A stretch of 60,000 nt of DNA from Chrysomallon squamiferum. Taxonomy: Eukaryota; Mollusca; Gastropoda; Neomphalida; Peltospiridae. A program made the translations under genes and the position numbers. The stretch lies in assembly GCA_012295275.1 (NCBI GenBank), contig CM022676.1:16093207-16153206 (forward strand). The letters run 5' to 3'. Below are positions 1 to 17,797 of this stretch, piece by piece. Position 1 is the stretch's first letter; each line of letters begins with the position of its first letter. Under the pieces are notes generated by a model. The model was given only the letters and a program-made list of their open reading frames with translations, had not been told where the DNA came from and did not search any database.

Positions 1-1029
1 ATGACTATGAATATATTAAAAACAAAGTATCGATAATATAATATTGTTTATGATAATGAGATGACGATGATCATAGTGATGATGATGATGAAACAAGTAC
101 AAGTACTAACCAAATAAAAAATGGTTTAACTCAAGGTACACAAAGTTAATACAAATAAATTAACAGACACTCGAGTCACCTCTGTGGTCTCTAGGCATAG
201 AGTCAGAATCATGATCACTGAAATCCCAGCTGCCATTTTATGGCTTAATTTTATCTAAAATTGTGCATTTGTCTACTTGTTATGAAACAGTTCTCCGTTA
301 AAACATTACAGGTTACCTAAAGAAAATGTGAAGATGCTTTCCTTTCCGAAATTTCAGTATACCAAGACGAACCAATGAAGTCAAATCTGCCAGGTGTCAA
401 TTATGCACTTGAGATAAAACTAGTGCACAAAGGTATATGTGAATGTTATTTACCAGGATCAAATATGTTACTGTGGCTTAGAGCACAGCAGACTATTCTA
501 AGCAACTGTCACATGTCAATAAATTAACGTGTGTGTGTGTGTCTCTGTTTGCTAAGCTGTGTGCATGTCATTGTCTACATGTTTGTGTGTTTCTGTGTGT
601 TTTTATATGCTTGCCGAAATTTATGATAAAATGTGCTGATTGAGAAAAGTAATCTAAATATATTCTGCATACTACTAAATTGGCTCATCGACTATTAGGA
701 CAATTCCACGGTTTCAAGATTCAGAAGGGTTTGATATCCTAGCAGCTGTCATGACTACTAAATGGGTTCCCCACAAATACTGTGTACTGCCTCTGATGAT
801 AAAAGCATTTTATTGCATGATCAAGATCATGATGTAATCTACTGACTTATCTAAACATTCAGAACTATTAAAAATCAAACCGAAGTTTCCCAGGATTTAC
901 CACTGTTTTGTTATAGTAGTATCATGGTAATTCCCGTCATGAATGAGCTTTACCTCTCTGGAAAAGAGTTCAGTAGCAGACTGTACAGAACAACCTTTTT
1001 TGTTCTTTTTTCTTCTATTTTATTTACTA

Positions 1030-1073
<44 letters not shown>
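1030..1073. repeat. (ATT)n microsatellite
   Basis: Uninterrupted ATT trinucleotides. The duplicated copy at 31,408-31,467 has a longer array, so the array length changed after the duplication. Confidence 0.95.
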
Positions 1074-1074
<1 letters not shown>

Positions 1075-1828
1075 TTGTTTTTATTTGTTGTAAATAGTCA
1101 AGGAAATAAGCAAAAAGGCTATACTGAAAAATTATGTGTGATTATCAGGATCCTTGTGGTAATGAGCTAAAGCGCTTTTTCTACTAAATATATTTAATCA
1201 CAATAATTAAAATAAAGAATGTTTTTTCTTCTTCTTTTTTTATTCTTTTTTTTTTAATCCACCTGTTCATAATACAGAAATGTTGAGACAGGAATCCCAT
1301 AATCACACAATACCTCTAATATTTGTGTTAGTAGCAATGAAACGATAGCATGCGCTTCACCACTGATATAATAACACAGACCACAGATCACATTAAAAGA
1401 AAACAGATGAGATTGTGTTTTTAAAACTGTTGGACAATATAGTAGGAAATAAGAAGCTCTCGGTATTGTTCGTATTCTGCAAATATCAAACAAATATCCA
1501 TTCATAATTTTAATAATCAATTAGCAAGAACAAAGAGAGAAGGGAGAGGATTATACTAAAATTCATATTCATTAATTGTTTAATAGTTAAGATTCAGCCT
1601 GCGCCTATTCTGCGTATCGTAGTCACATTCAGTGCTATTCTGATCAATATCATGATTTTTGATCGTTGATGAACCAATTATTTATGTGTGTTTTATATTC
1701 AATAATCAAAAGATATTTATATCTCAAATCCTGAATTCGCTTAAAAATGTAAGATAATTGATTGAATCAACATAGATTTTCATATTAGAATAACCAAACA
1801 AATGAATCAGTGTTCACTTAATCTCTAT

Positions 1829-1832
<4 letters not shown>

Positions 1833-1873
<41 letters not shown>
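1833..1873. repeat. (CA)n microsatellite
   Basis: CA dinucleotide run preceded by CGCGCG. The duplicate at about 32.22 kb carries a shorter, interrupted version. Confidence 0.9.
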
Positions 1874-1875
<2 letters not shown>

Positions 1876-2097
1876 TCACACTTAAGCACACACTTTCCTT
1901 ATATTAGTTTGGGTTTCTGAGAATACACAATGAGAAACTATTTTAAATAAATAAATAAGTAAACATAGACGTCGTATTGGCAGATATATGCACGGGGTAT
2001 GTAAATTGGTCGATAAACAGACATGAATAAGTAACATACGTACTTTGCCGTTATGTCACACTGACATACGCCACTTGTAAACTTGCAACGAGCTATG

Positions 2098-2105
2098 TAT
2101 ATAAA
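2098..2105 (+). promoter_or_regulatory. TATA box of first-exon family, copy 1
   Basis: TATATAAA lies 50 bases upstream of the ATG at 2,155. That spacing leaves room for a start site about 25-30 bases downstream and a short 5' UTR. The same arrangement recurs at 32,474, 9,375, 37,638 and 38,237 in front of homologous sequence, which supports a real ancestral core promoter. Confidence 0.55.
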
Positions 2106-2154
2106 GAAACGAATCAGGATGTAAATCACAGTAGTTGTGTTTGACCGAGACAAA

Positions 2155-2239
2155 ATGATCTGTACAGTTTTTATAAAAGAAATGTCTTTCTTTCAGTGTA
2201 CATGGATTTACTCATTTCTTATATCTACAGTCGTTTCAG
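2155..2239 (+). CDS. Signal-peptide-like first exon, family P, copy 1
   Basis: The reading from ATG gives MICTVFIKEMSFFQ followed by a hydrophobic stretch (WIYSFLIST), ending at Ser plus a single base before a good donor (CAG then GTATGT). This is what a secretory signal exon ending in phase 1 looks like, and phase 1 is the phase used by every SRCR, Ig and FN3 exon set in the window. A TATA box lies 50 bases upstream. No downstream exon on the plus strand is recognisable before the opposing gene A, so this may be an orphan first exon left by segmental duplication. The 32,531 copy differs by a few residues and is also intact. If unspliced, the frame stays open to 2,343 as a short hydrophobic peptide. 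I cannot tell whether it is expressed. Confidence 0.4.
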
Positions 2240-2559
2240 GTATGTCAGTTTTATTATTCGTTTTATTAATATACGTAATAAGAGTGAACTACTTAATAAT
2301 AATGGCACAAAAAGTTGCATTCACATGGATAATTATCGGATAAATCGAATTTCTTTTATACTATCCATTTTATTTAAGTCTCAGAAACATAGAATTATGT
2401 TCTGAAATGAGAATTATGTTCTGGCCTGAGTAATGGCTTAAACTGCATCAACAAAATATTCACTGACAAACTTTCATATAAAGGATGTTATTGCTTTAGT
2501 GATAAATGTACTTCGTTACTATCACTGACCCTCGAATGTTGACATTGTCATAAAAACGT

Positions 2560-2840
2560 TTCAGACCTGATATCTGGTAATCAGGTAGTCCTTTTGGATG
2601 AAACGATTTCATTCGAAAGCTAAGTTGATAGGGTTTCCAAATGCGCCGTTAGTTCCTTAATACGTACAACTAAACTTTGGAACCCTTTTCACCTTTTGTT
2701 TGACATTACATTTGAGTTTGTTACCATGAGATCTTGAAATGACCACATAATATAGATATTACAGAATCTATAACATTTTGAGCTCAGTAGTGAAATATAC
2801 GCAATAGAGATGTGCAGAACCTTTTTAATGATTTAATATA
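2560..2840. repeat. Dispersed repeat, family Q
   Basis: A stretch of about 280 bases starting near a 'gatatctggtaatcag' motif. Homologous stretches occur at about 9,700-9,980, 32,930-33,200 and 38,740-39,030, each a few hundred bases 3' of a family P first exon. It has no consistent open frame among copies. It therefore looks like conserved intronic or transposon-derived DNA inside the duplicated unit. Confidence 0.6.
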
Positions 2841-3090
2841 CACACATGTCTTGAAGTTAAACTATTCTTGGATACAGTTTTTGTTATTTGATTGCATTGT
2901 TATGTTACGGCTAAAATATAATGTGGCGAATTTAAAATTGTATTGTTACTTTACTTGGGGAATTTGACCTGGAATGAAACTCTGTCATATTTTATTACAT
3001 TTTTTGTTGCTTACTCTTAAGAATATGATATCTACTCCTCTAACTTCACCTTCATTATTAAATTACCCCGACATAGAACAAAAAATAAGA

Positions 3091-4487
3091 ACCAAACAAA
3101 ATAAATAAAAATAAAAATGCCATTTACAACCAAATAAATATGATGTGATACCGAAGAACTGTGACTTACAAGGCAAAGGACGAGCGGAAGATTTTAGTCA
3201 ACAAGAAAAATTAATCCAGGAGAAGTAGTATGGAACCTTGTTTTGCTGTCTGTTATTACCTCTGTACTGTTCATAATTGATGTTCAGAAACTGCTGGGTG
3301 ATATCGTCTCACGATTAAGCAATTTGTGTTAGGAGATGGCCGCCATATAGTCTATATTGTTCATAATCTTCGTACAAAATTATGGTGAATTTCATATGAA
3401 TAAGAGAGATAAAATCAAACTTTGAAAACCTGGCATAAATACTTTGGCTCTTTCATTCCGCACTGGTTCTTTTTTTCTTTCTTTTTTTGTTTCTGTTTTT
3501 CTTCGGGAGGAATAGAAAATATACAGGCAACAAGGAAAACTGTTTTTGAAAATAATACGCCTCGTCGAGACAAGTGTGTATTTGCAGAGCCCGTGTTTAC
3601 CTTCGATCTACTCAGAGGTCTCTGTGGAGAACCACTGAAACGTTGGTCATAAGTAATGAGTTTGACTCTGAGATTTAGTAATATTGTATTCATATTTGTC
3701 TTCATGCTATAATTATGCAGTATAGTCTGTGTTTCTAACTGTCTATATGTTTAATACACTCGACTTAAAATTTATACAAAATAATTATTTTGATTCTCCG
3801 GTTATCAGTTTTGTCATTAAACAGGTTTCAAATGAATGCTTCTGTATTTTGGTTTATTTTGTTTTGTGTAATTATAAATGTATTTCGGAGATAATACATC
3901 TCTTTGTACTGTTTGTTACTGTGCTGCTTATCTAATGGTTGAAGGTGGCATTATCGGTGATAGATATTATTAGTTGTATATTATTACTTTTTAGAATATC
4001 GTTTTATTTTTTTTATTTTTTTTTTTTTTCAGTTTTAATTATTATTATTATTACTTCTGGTCCACAATGTTTCTGACTGTGCATATTAAATTAAACAGCT
4101 ATAGAATAATAGAAAATTTCAAAAATTACAAAATACAACAGCACCAAACAATTTAGCAGTACCCTTAACAAGTCGACCCCGATAAAGTAACACATGGCAA
4201 CCGAAGAACCGTGACATATAAGATATGTGACTTCAGTCACGTTTTCAGGAGCAGACGATGCTTTTGTTAACGAGATTTTTACACTGAAACAAAATAAACA
4301 GAAAGTTTTCATTTGGAAAGTGTTCAACGACAATACAACGGTTTTTCATAATTATAATTATACGACGTATTTACTATTATTATTTTCTTTTTTAATTATT
4401 ATTGTTTTTGCTGTGGTCCTTGATGGTGATACAAAAGTACTTCAAGCAAGCATTTCTCATTTGAAAATTTGGTATCTATATTATTTG

Positions 4488-4543
<56 letters not shown>

Positions 4544-5317
4544 TTTTCTTTTTCAGTTTAGGCTTTTGGACCCTAAGGCATGTTTGTATTTTCTTGATTA
4601 TCTCTATTTTAATATAGTTTGTGATATGTCGTAATCTGTTGTTTGTTGTTTCAGTGGAACGATACATTCCTGTTAACTGTGAGTTACCCCTGTACTCTGT
4701 AACTTAGTTTGTTTGTGATAGTGTTTGTTAACGTCCAGCACAGACAGCAGTTTGTAATAAACTATTTACACACATTTAGCTGTTGCGGTATAAGTAATGA
4801 ACCGTTGTTGTCTGACCTAAATAACAAACATTAAGTTGATAAAAAAATCATCTCTATTCTGCCCGAATCGTTGCCATTAAAACGTGAACAGTCGATAGCA
4901 TAAATAATATTTAAAATAGTTTTCCAAGTGGACGTAAATAAAACTGTGCTTTATATTCTTGAATAATTGTGATTGTTTCTAGAAAAGGACCAGTATGCAT
5001 TATTATTATTATGTTATTTATTTTCTGAGTATGTAGAGAAATGCAAATAATTTTTACTGATTGTGTCTGTGCTTATGCGCAGATTATCAACAATACATTT
5101 TTCAGATCGTCGTACAATACACCCGGTATACCTTTCTTGTCTCGTCATACACTATTTTTAATCTGACCTATATAACAAACAAACACACACTCGCTATACA
5201 GGTTACGCGAGTATCATTTGAGTAAGTTGTGTTAGGAGTTTAAATCGGTTTCAGATGAATGACTCTGTATTTTACTGCTAGAAATCAGACGCCGAATTAT
5301 ATATATATATATATATA
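3091..5317. other. No gene seen; decayed duplicated DNA
   Basis: AT-rich sequence with an (ATT)n array at about 4,490-4,543. Segments around 4,140-4,350 resemble 10,420-10,560, and segments around 4,640-4,800 resemble 40,140-40,300, so this belongs to the same duplicated unit family. Short open frames here are low-complexity or not shared with the paralogous copies. Confidence 0.6.
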
Positions 5318-5850
5318 CAGGGTGTCCCAAAAGTAACCGAACCGCAAACCTAAATAAAAATAGATATTAAAAATAACAAATTTAATCTGTATATTTAGTA
5401 TTTACAAATGTTCAAAATGTCTTCCTTGAACTTCAATACAATCACGACACCTTTTGACAACACTGCAACATACTTTTTGGCAAGCTTGCACTGACATATG
5501 GTTCCATTAGTACTGAATACTTTGTTGATGAATTGTCCTAGGTTTACTAGCATAAACTGCGTTTTTTAGAACTACCCATAGAAAGAAATCAGGTGGTGTC
5601 AGATCCGGGGATCTAGCAGGCCATTCGATTGGTCCCCGGCGTGAACAGTATTAAAAGACCACGTCTTAAACATCTGCGTCGTCCCGGTAAAACAAGTCTC
5701 GATCACAAAGAACACTACAATCAACTACTACTGACAGAAGTAAATGAATAGTACAAAAGATAACATAAAATGACATAAGAGATGGAATTAAATTTGTTGT
5801 TTAAAATATCTAATTTTATTTAAGTTTGCCGTTCGGTTACTTTTCGGACA
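5318..5850 (-). mobile_element. Tc1/mariner-type transposon remnant (about 530 bp, internally deleted)
   Basis: The left end starts with CAGGGTGTCCCAAAAGTAAC after a TA run. The right end is its imperfect inverted copy (TGTCCGAAAAGTAACCGAAC on the minus strand), giving terminal inverted repeats of about 45 bases. Inside, the minus strand encodes a transposase fragment with WPARSPDLTPPDFFLW, the characteristic block around the last catalytic Asp of mariner-like transposases. It is followed by a C-terminal tail ending in RHFE. The N-terminal two thirds are missing, so it could only move with help from a full transposase. The outermost bases of the right end are diverged. Confidence 0.8.
5400..5645 (-). 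pseudogene. Mariner-like transposase C-terminal fragment
   Basis: The minus-strand reading contains RSPDLTPPDFFLW and then a C-terminal segment rich in Lys, Arg and Cys (VCCSVVKRCRDCIE). In intact mariner transposases this region carries the third acidic residue and the terminal helices. A TAA interrupts the frame shortly after the DFFLW block, and the DNA-binding and first catalytic regions are absent. It is a fossil of the element at 5,318-5,850. Confidence 0.7.
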
Positions 5851-6288
5851 TTACTTCCAAGCTACTTGGTCATTGATACATACATATGATTAAAAAGACA
5901 AAAATAAACAAAATAATAATTAAAATAAGTATTTAGAATCTGCTAGTTGTAGAATAAATGCGTAGATTGCACACAAAATATTCTGTTGCGTTTCAATTCA
6001 TCGATAAATTATAAATATATAATAAAAAGTAATAATAATAATAAAATTAATATAACAAAAATAATTAAAATAGGCGTGTAGAATGTTGTCGGTGTAGATC
6101 ACAAGTCAAAGTACCACGCATGTAGCTATCGTGGTAGCAGTACTGAGCTGTTGCTGTCTGATCTAAATAACAAATATTCACTTTTTAGGAAATGCACTGA
6201 ATGAAAACGAGCTATTAAGACGTAAGCTGTTCACAGCCAGCAGAACACATTATTTTCACATAAAATATAATTATTTTCTCTGCGTGTG

Positions 6289-6320
<32 letters not shown>

Positions 6321-7307
6321 CCTCAATAAAAACATAATTTAGATTCTTAATGATGTGATTATTATTGTATTGTTTCTTCTTCTTCTTCTCCTTCTTCTTC
6401 TTCGTCTTCTTCTTCGTCTTCTTCTTCTTCTTCTTATTATTATTAAGTAAGCACAGGGAATCCTGAGAGTAAAGGTTTGCTATTTAATTTTCTGAGATAT
6501 TTGTTACCCTGTCTCTGTTTACAATTTCCATTTGCTATGATTCTAATTCACAAAATTTGAATATGGAATGCATTTCACTGGTGTCGATAAACGATGTTCG
6601 GACCTGCGTATTAATAACTGAAGAAGAAGAAGAAGATAACGTTCGGTATCCTGGTTACCGTGTATGATTTGAGTACGATTACATGTACAGGGATATATTT
6701 GTAAAACGAAAACAGCATTACAAAATTATCTTCACGTATGCTATAACGATCTATAGAATAAAATAATAATTACAAAAAAACAAACATACAACAACTGGAT
6801 AATAATTAACATTAATCTACAATGATTGTATGTATAGAATCATTCGAAACCGCAAAGTACGAAACGGACTATTTTCCGCTCGAAATATCATAAAATATTT
6901 ATAGTTCTCGTCAGTTGGTGTTCAGCACTGAAAAACCGTCGTTATATTTTAACATATTTAACATCTGAGCGTCCACCCTTTTGTTAAATATCAAACAGTC
7001 ATATCTAAATAGCATCCTTTGTCTTCTCTTTTGTGAATTGTAAAATGTTCGTACCAAGATATAATTCTTCAATGTGCACAGTTGGTTTAAGTTAGCTGTT
7101 CGGTTACAAAATGCTTGTATTATTATATTTGTCTCTTTGCCTGTTTATGAATTGTCAAGCAGTTACATCTAGAATCATTCTACAGTGTGTACTTCTGGAT
7201 TCAGTTAGCTTTCTGATTATAAGATTAAGCTTAGTCAGTCAGAATGTAATGTATAGAAAAACAGGAATCAAGATAAACATTAAGTCATTGTGTCTGACAG
7301 AGGCAAA

Positions 7308-7358
7308 ATGATTTGTTCAGTTTTTAAATATGTACTTTTTGTAACTACAGTGGTTTAA
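7308..7358 (+). pseudogene. Decayed family P first exon
   Basis: ATG followed by ICSVFKYVLFVTTVV and then TAA. It aligns with the intact first exons at 2,155 and 32,531 over the flanking 'gtctgacagaggcaaaatg' context, but has lost part of the exon and the splice donor. The upstream TATA-like sequence (TGTATAGAAA) is degenerate. Confidence 0.45.
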
Positions 7359-8448
7359 TATATATAATGTTTATCACAATACAAATTGGGTTACACATAC
7401 TGGATTTGAGCATTCAGCAAACAAAATTTGGCGATCTAAACAGGTTTAAATCAAGAGATTAAATTTCTCAGGAACAGTGAATGCTACTTGTAATGCATAA
7501 TAGGGAGACTTGAGTTTAAATAAAGTGTGAACATCAATGAACGCAATTAATAACATGAACTGAGAGAGAAAACATTTTAAAAATTCAGTTGATTGTAGAA
7601 GAAAAAATATAAACATTAAAATAATTTAAAAACAACGAAAAAATATATTAAAGCATAAAAGTAAAAGAAAAAACTGTTTGCAGCAATCTGTCTGCGGATA
7701 GATATCAATTCCTAATCTCAAAATGTCGACGAAATTTTTACTTAAACTGACGAAGTGACTGAAAGAAAATACAAGTGAAACAAGATGAAAATCATAACGA
7801 ATGAACCCATAACGAGAATCGACTGATAAGTTTAGATATACCAGATTTTTCTAATTATTGATTGATGCATTTATTTAGTTATTATAAGGTATTCACACTG
7901 ATAATTTGAGTTTGCGTGTCATATGTATGGCAGAGCAATTTTTAAGTTAACGATCGTTAAAAATAACGAATTATGAAATCAAAATGTTTCGGTTTAAATA
8001 ATATTATTAATTTCATTATTTTGATCTTTGCTTAAAACTCGTGTTTTTAAATACTTTTGTACTGGTTGATGACAACACTTCCTGGTTCACAAGTACGATC
8101 AATGTTCGGCTTAATGGACGATATTACGTGTTAAGTTATTATTGTTCAGCTCTTCCGCTGGGTATAGGCGGCTAAACGGAACCAAATATTAGAAGGACAC
8201 ATTAGCTATATTTTATTACATCACAAATTTGATAATTTACTTTAATACTTACTATAATAATGCTTATAAACATTAGTCACATGCACAGATGCTTATTAAT
8301 ACGTGCATACATGATTATTTAAACGCATACATATATATATATATATACATATGTACAAACATGTATATATACACACATACAAATAAGTATCCATTTTAGT
8401 TAAAAGCAAATCGTTGTAGAAAAAAATATGTATTTGTGTTGATTTGTG

Positions 8449-8480
<32 letters not shown>

Positions 8481-9374
8481 CTTTGTGTGTATGCACATAC
8501 ACGTTTTTGATTATACCTATGGAGAAAAAGGTAAATACTCTGAATATATTTTGCCTGCTACCGAATTGTTTTATTTTATTTTGTCTGATCCACTATTAGG
8601 ACAAGTCCACGGTATCAGAATTCAGAAGGTTTAATCTAAAACAAAATACCAGAGATATATGTGGTTTGATGGGTAATAGGAAATGTGTGTATGAAGGATG
8701 TAACACCAAATGGACGTGAGAAAAAAAGTAACCTTATTTCCAAAGTGTCTACAATTTTTGGGATGGTCAAATAAACATTTATCATTTGCTTCATTTACCA
8801 TTTCCATAAAAAAGGAATTAATTAATTGTTTAATGGTTAATATATGTTGGTAACAGCTTCGGAATGTGCCTGTGTTGGTAAATCACCAATAACATGATTC
8901 TTCGATAGTTACAAATTAAAAATGTGTCTGTGTACAATATTCAAGACATTAAAGATATTTATTCGCTGAAAAATGTATTAGAATTTGTTACTCAATCAGT
9001 ACAGAAGTTCAGAACAGAACATCTGTATTAAAACACACGGACATACGAACCGTTGTTCACAGAATCAGATACACACAAACAGAACCACAGAAATACACGC
9101 TCCCGTGCAATCACATTTAGACATGTTCATTGAGGTATATACGTATCTCAAGTATACATAATGACAAACGATTTGAAATAAATAAATACAGATAGACAGA
9201 TAAATCAAGATGAATAGAAAGACAAGTGGACAAACTATACAAATAAAGGTTTTCTTCAGTGTTCTTGATTACAATAAAAATGTTTACCTCATCTGTGTTA
9301 TACGTTCCATTCCAACTACTAAGAACAAAGATGCGTACGATTACGAAATAAACTTCGTCAGTCAACTTGTCATG

Positions 9375-9512
9375 TATATAAGGCTAGGAACGAGGATCTG
9401 AATTAAAGTAGTTGTGTTTGTTGGAGACAGATTGATGTAGTCAGTTTTTAATTAAGAAATGTCTTTCTTTCCATAAGCATGGATTTATTTACTGCAGTCA
9501 TTTCACGTATGT
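9375..9512 (+). pseudogene. Decayed promoter and family P first exon
   Basis: TATATAAG at 9,375-9,382 sits at the position of the TATA box in the intact copies. The following transcript-like sequence matches (TAGTTGTGTTTG...), but the start codon is lost. The next in-frame ATG (MSFFP) is followed at once by TAA. The donor-like 'cacgtatgtca' remains in place of CAG|GTATG. Confidence 0.5.
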
Positions 9513-10142
9513 CATATTATTTGTATGTATATAGTTATAAAGAAAGAAATAATCGATAGTTATAATGATAATTAAAATTGTGTATCAGTGAGGTATGGAA
9601 TTATGAAGATCGTGAATTGAAAAATGGATAAGTCTGCACTGACAAAAGATTCACAGCAGAAAGTATGTTTGTTAGATGATGTTGGTACAACAGGCTTAAT
9701 AATATTCGCGCTCGAATGTTGAGATTTTGGCGCAATGGGCATAACTGCGACTATTTTTAGATTGATACATTTTGATGAAAATGTTTTATTGGAAGGATAA
9801 TTTGGTAAGGAGTCCAAATGAGCCACTAGGAGGTAGGAACTACATTTTGGAATATTTTTACCTTTTGCTCGACCTTGAAATGACTTCAATTGAAAATTAA
9901 AGTTCAAAGTGTTACCTACAACGCAAAATGTAATATTTTGAGTTTAATTGTGAAATGCACTTAAAACGAACATGCTGACCACACAATGTCCATTTTCACA
10001 CTTTTAGAGATTAAATAATACAAAAAAGCACCAGGTTGCAATATTTTTAAAAAACTAAGATTATCAAACTATAGATTTTAATTATTTATTTATTTAGTTA
10101 TTTATTTATTTTTTTGTGTGTGGGGTATATATATATATATAT

Positions 10143-10271
10143 AAACCGGTAAGAAAGAACCAACTAGAGGACTAGATGTAATAATCTCAAGAATAACAAA
10201 ACATTCAGCACAGAAATAATAAAATATATGTGTATGTATATGTTCTCTAGTTGTATCGTTCTTACTGGTTT
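10143..10271. repeat. Hairpin element (inverted repeat with 28-base arms)
   Basis: The left arm 10,143-10,171 (aaaccggtaagaaagaacca...) is the imperfect reverse complement of the right arm 10,243-10,271, with about 70 bases between. This is the size and form of a small MITE or a foldback repeat. A (TA)n run borders the left side. Confidence 0.7.
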
Positions 10272-10774
10272 CTGGTAGTACAAATTAAATTACACAGCCA
10301 CAGAATAAAAGAAAATTTAAAAAATTACAAAATACAATAACATCAAACAATTAAGCAGTATCAGTTTGTTTATTTACCCGTAACAAGTTGCACGGCTTCT
10401 TTAAACTCTTTTTATCTTAATTTGACCCCTGTAAAGTGACACCTGATAACTTAAGAACCGTGACTTGCAAGTTATGTGACTTCGATCACGTTCTCAAGAA
10501 CAAACGAATACAAAACAACTTCAAACAGAAAGTTTTCATTTATAAAGTGTTCAACGACGATAAATGATGTTGAGTAATGTCTAATAATAACTGAAGATAA
10601 ATATGAAAATAACACTTAAATATTTTGTATTTAATAATTACTATTGACATCCGTATAGACATTCATATTCACACGTCAAATTTTTTAATGACATTGTCTT
10701 CACGAAAGAGCGTGGCAAACAATAGTCTATTATTATTTTGATAGGCTGTAATGTGCAGTTAACTTGTGTCAATA

Positions 10775-10974
10775 NNNNNNNNNNNNNNNNNNNNNNNNNN
10801 NNNNNNNNNNNNNNNNNNNNNNNNNNNNNNNNNNNNNNNNNNNNNNNNNNNNNNNNNNNNNNNNNNNNNNNNNNNNNNNNNNNNNNNNNNNNNNNNNNNN
10901 NNNNNNNNNNNNNNNNNNNNNNNNNNNNNNNNNNNNNNNNNNNNNNNNNNNNNNNNNNNNNNNNNNNNNNNNNN
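10775..10974. other. Assembly gap (200 N)
   Basis: Exactly 200 undetermined bases, probably a scaffold gap of arbitrary length. It lies 300 bases past the last SRCR exon of gene A in that gene's direction, so 3' exons of gene A could be hidden here. Confidence 0.99.
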
Positions 10975-11281
10975 AATTTGTTGATTTTAAATTTGAATGG
11001 GTTTCAGTACTTTAGCAATAATTTGACCTCAAGATTTTCGTATTTCGCAAACAATTTTAGGTCTTTTTTAAAATGAAACAGAACACAGCGTGAAGAAAAT
11101 ATAGTGGAATAAATAAACAGGGTGTTACATTTACTACAAATATTCATAACAAACCAAACATTGAAGAATTTCTAACAGTTTTCATATTGCGTCATTTCAT
11201 TCAAATTCTACATGTTTACCTTTATATACTGATAGAAGGAAAAACAAAGACAACAAAAAAAATGATTTCTGTGCTGCGAAC

Positions 11282-17609
<6,328 letters not shown>

Positions 17610-17637
17610 TCCTGAGTGATTCTAGTGCATTATCTGA

Positions 17638-17639
<2 letters not shown>

Positions 17640-17680
<41 letters not shown>

Positions 17681-17745
17681 TAATAATGATGATAACAATA
17701 ATAATGATGATGATGATAATAATAACAATAATAATACTAATGCTG

Positions 17746-17796
<51 letters not shown>
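17640..17796. repeat. (AAT)n arrays upstream of gene A
   Basis: Two AAT arrays (about 17,640-17,681 and 17,747-17,796) separated by a GATGAT-rich stretch, directly upstream of exon 1. The equivalent place upstream of gene B (about 20,084-20,145) has a shorter ATT array. Confidence 0.9.

Positions 17797-17797
<1 letters not shown>

Larger units (their letters stand above)
1..3090. repeat. Segmental duplication, left copy (about 3 kb)
   Basis: This stretch is nearly identical, apart from small indels and microsatellite length changes, to 30,383-33,440 in the same orientation. Homology begins at base 1, so the copy extends out of the window. It ends near the poly-A-rich stretch at about 3,090. 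Shorter, more diverged relatives lie at about 8.5-10.0 kb and 35.65-36.8 kb. The only gene-like content I see is the promoter and signal-peptide-like exon at 2,098-2,239. Confidence 0.9.
5851..10142. other. No intact gene; decayed duplicated unit
   Basis: Holds (ATCT)n at about 6,289-6,320, (TTC)n at about 6,376-6,435 and (TA)n at about 8,452-8,480. The marker sequence 'gaatcattcgaaaccg' at about 6,838 also occurs at 28,920, 33,601, 37,353 and 40,756. Two decayed first exons (7,308 and about 9,375-9,512) and a family Q repeat at about 9,700-9,980 lie inside. An open frame of 111 codons on the minus strand at 9,572-9,907 overlaps that repeat and is not conserved as protein in the other copies. 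Confidence 0.6.

Noticed and set aside
943-1170. 75-codon frame with poly-Ile stretch, and its copy at 31,319-31,591
   Set aside because: The frame is sustained by the (ATT)n array. The two copies have different array lengths and end at different stops, so it is not a conserved protein.
3422-3652. 76-codon frame ending in RRDKCVFAEPVFTFDLLRG
   Set aside because: It looked like a possible short peptide, but I found no splice or promoter context and no second conserved copy in the window.
4227-4634. 135-codon open frame
   Set aside because: A long run of Leu from (ATT)n accounts for most of it. The related sequence at 10.4-10.6 kb does not keep the frame.
6289-6435. (ATCT)n and (TTC)n as a CRISPR-like array
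   Set aside because: These are simple microsatellites without spacers, in animal DNA.
9572-9907. 111-codon minus-strand frame
   Set aside because: It overlaps family Q repeat sequence whose other copies (2.6, 33.0 and 38.8 kb) do not keep an open frame. No domain recognised.
10738-11076. Open frames across the N gap
   Set aside because: They exist only because undetermined bases were read as open.
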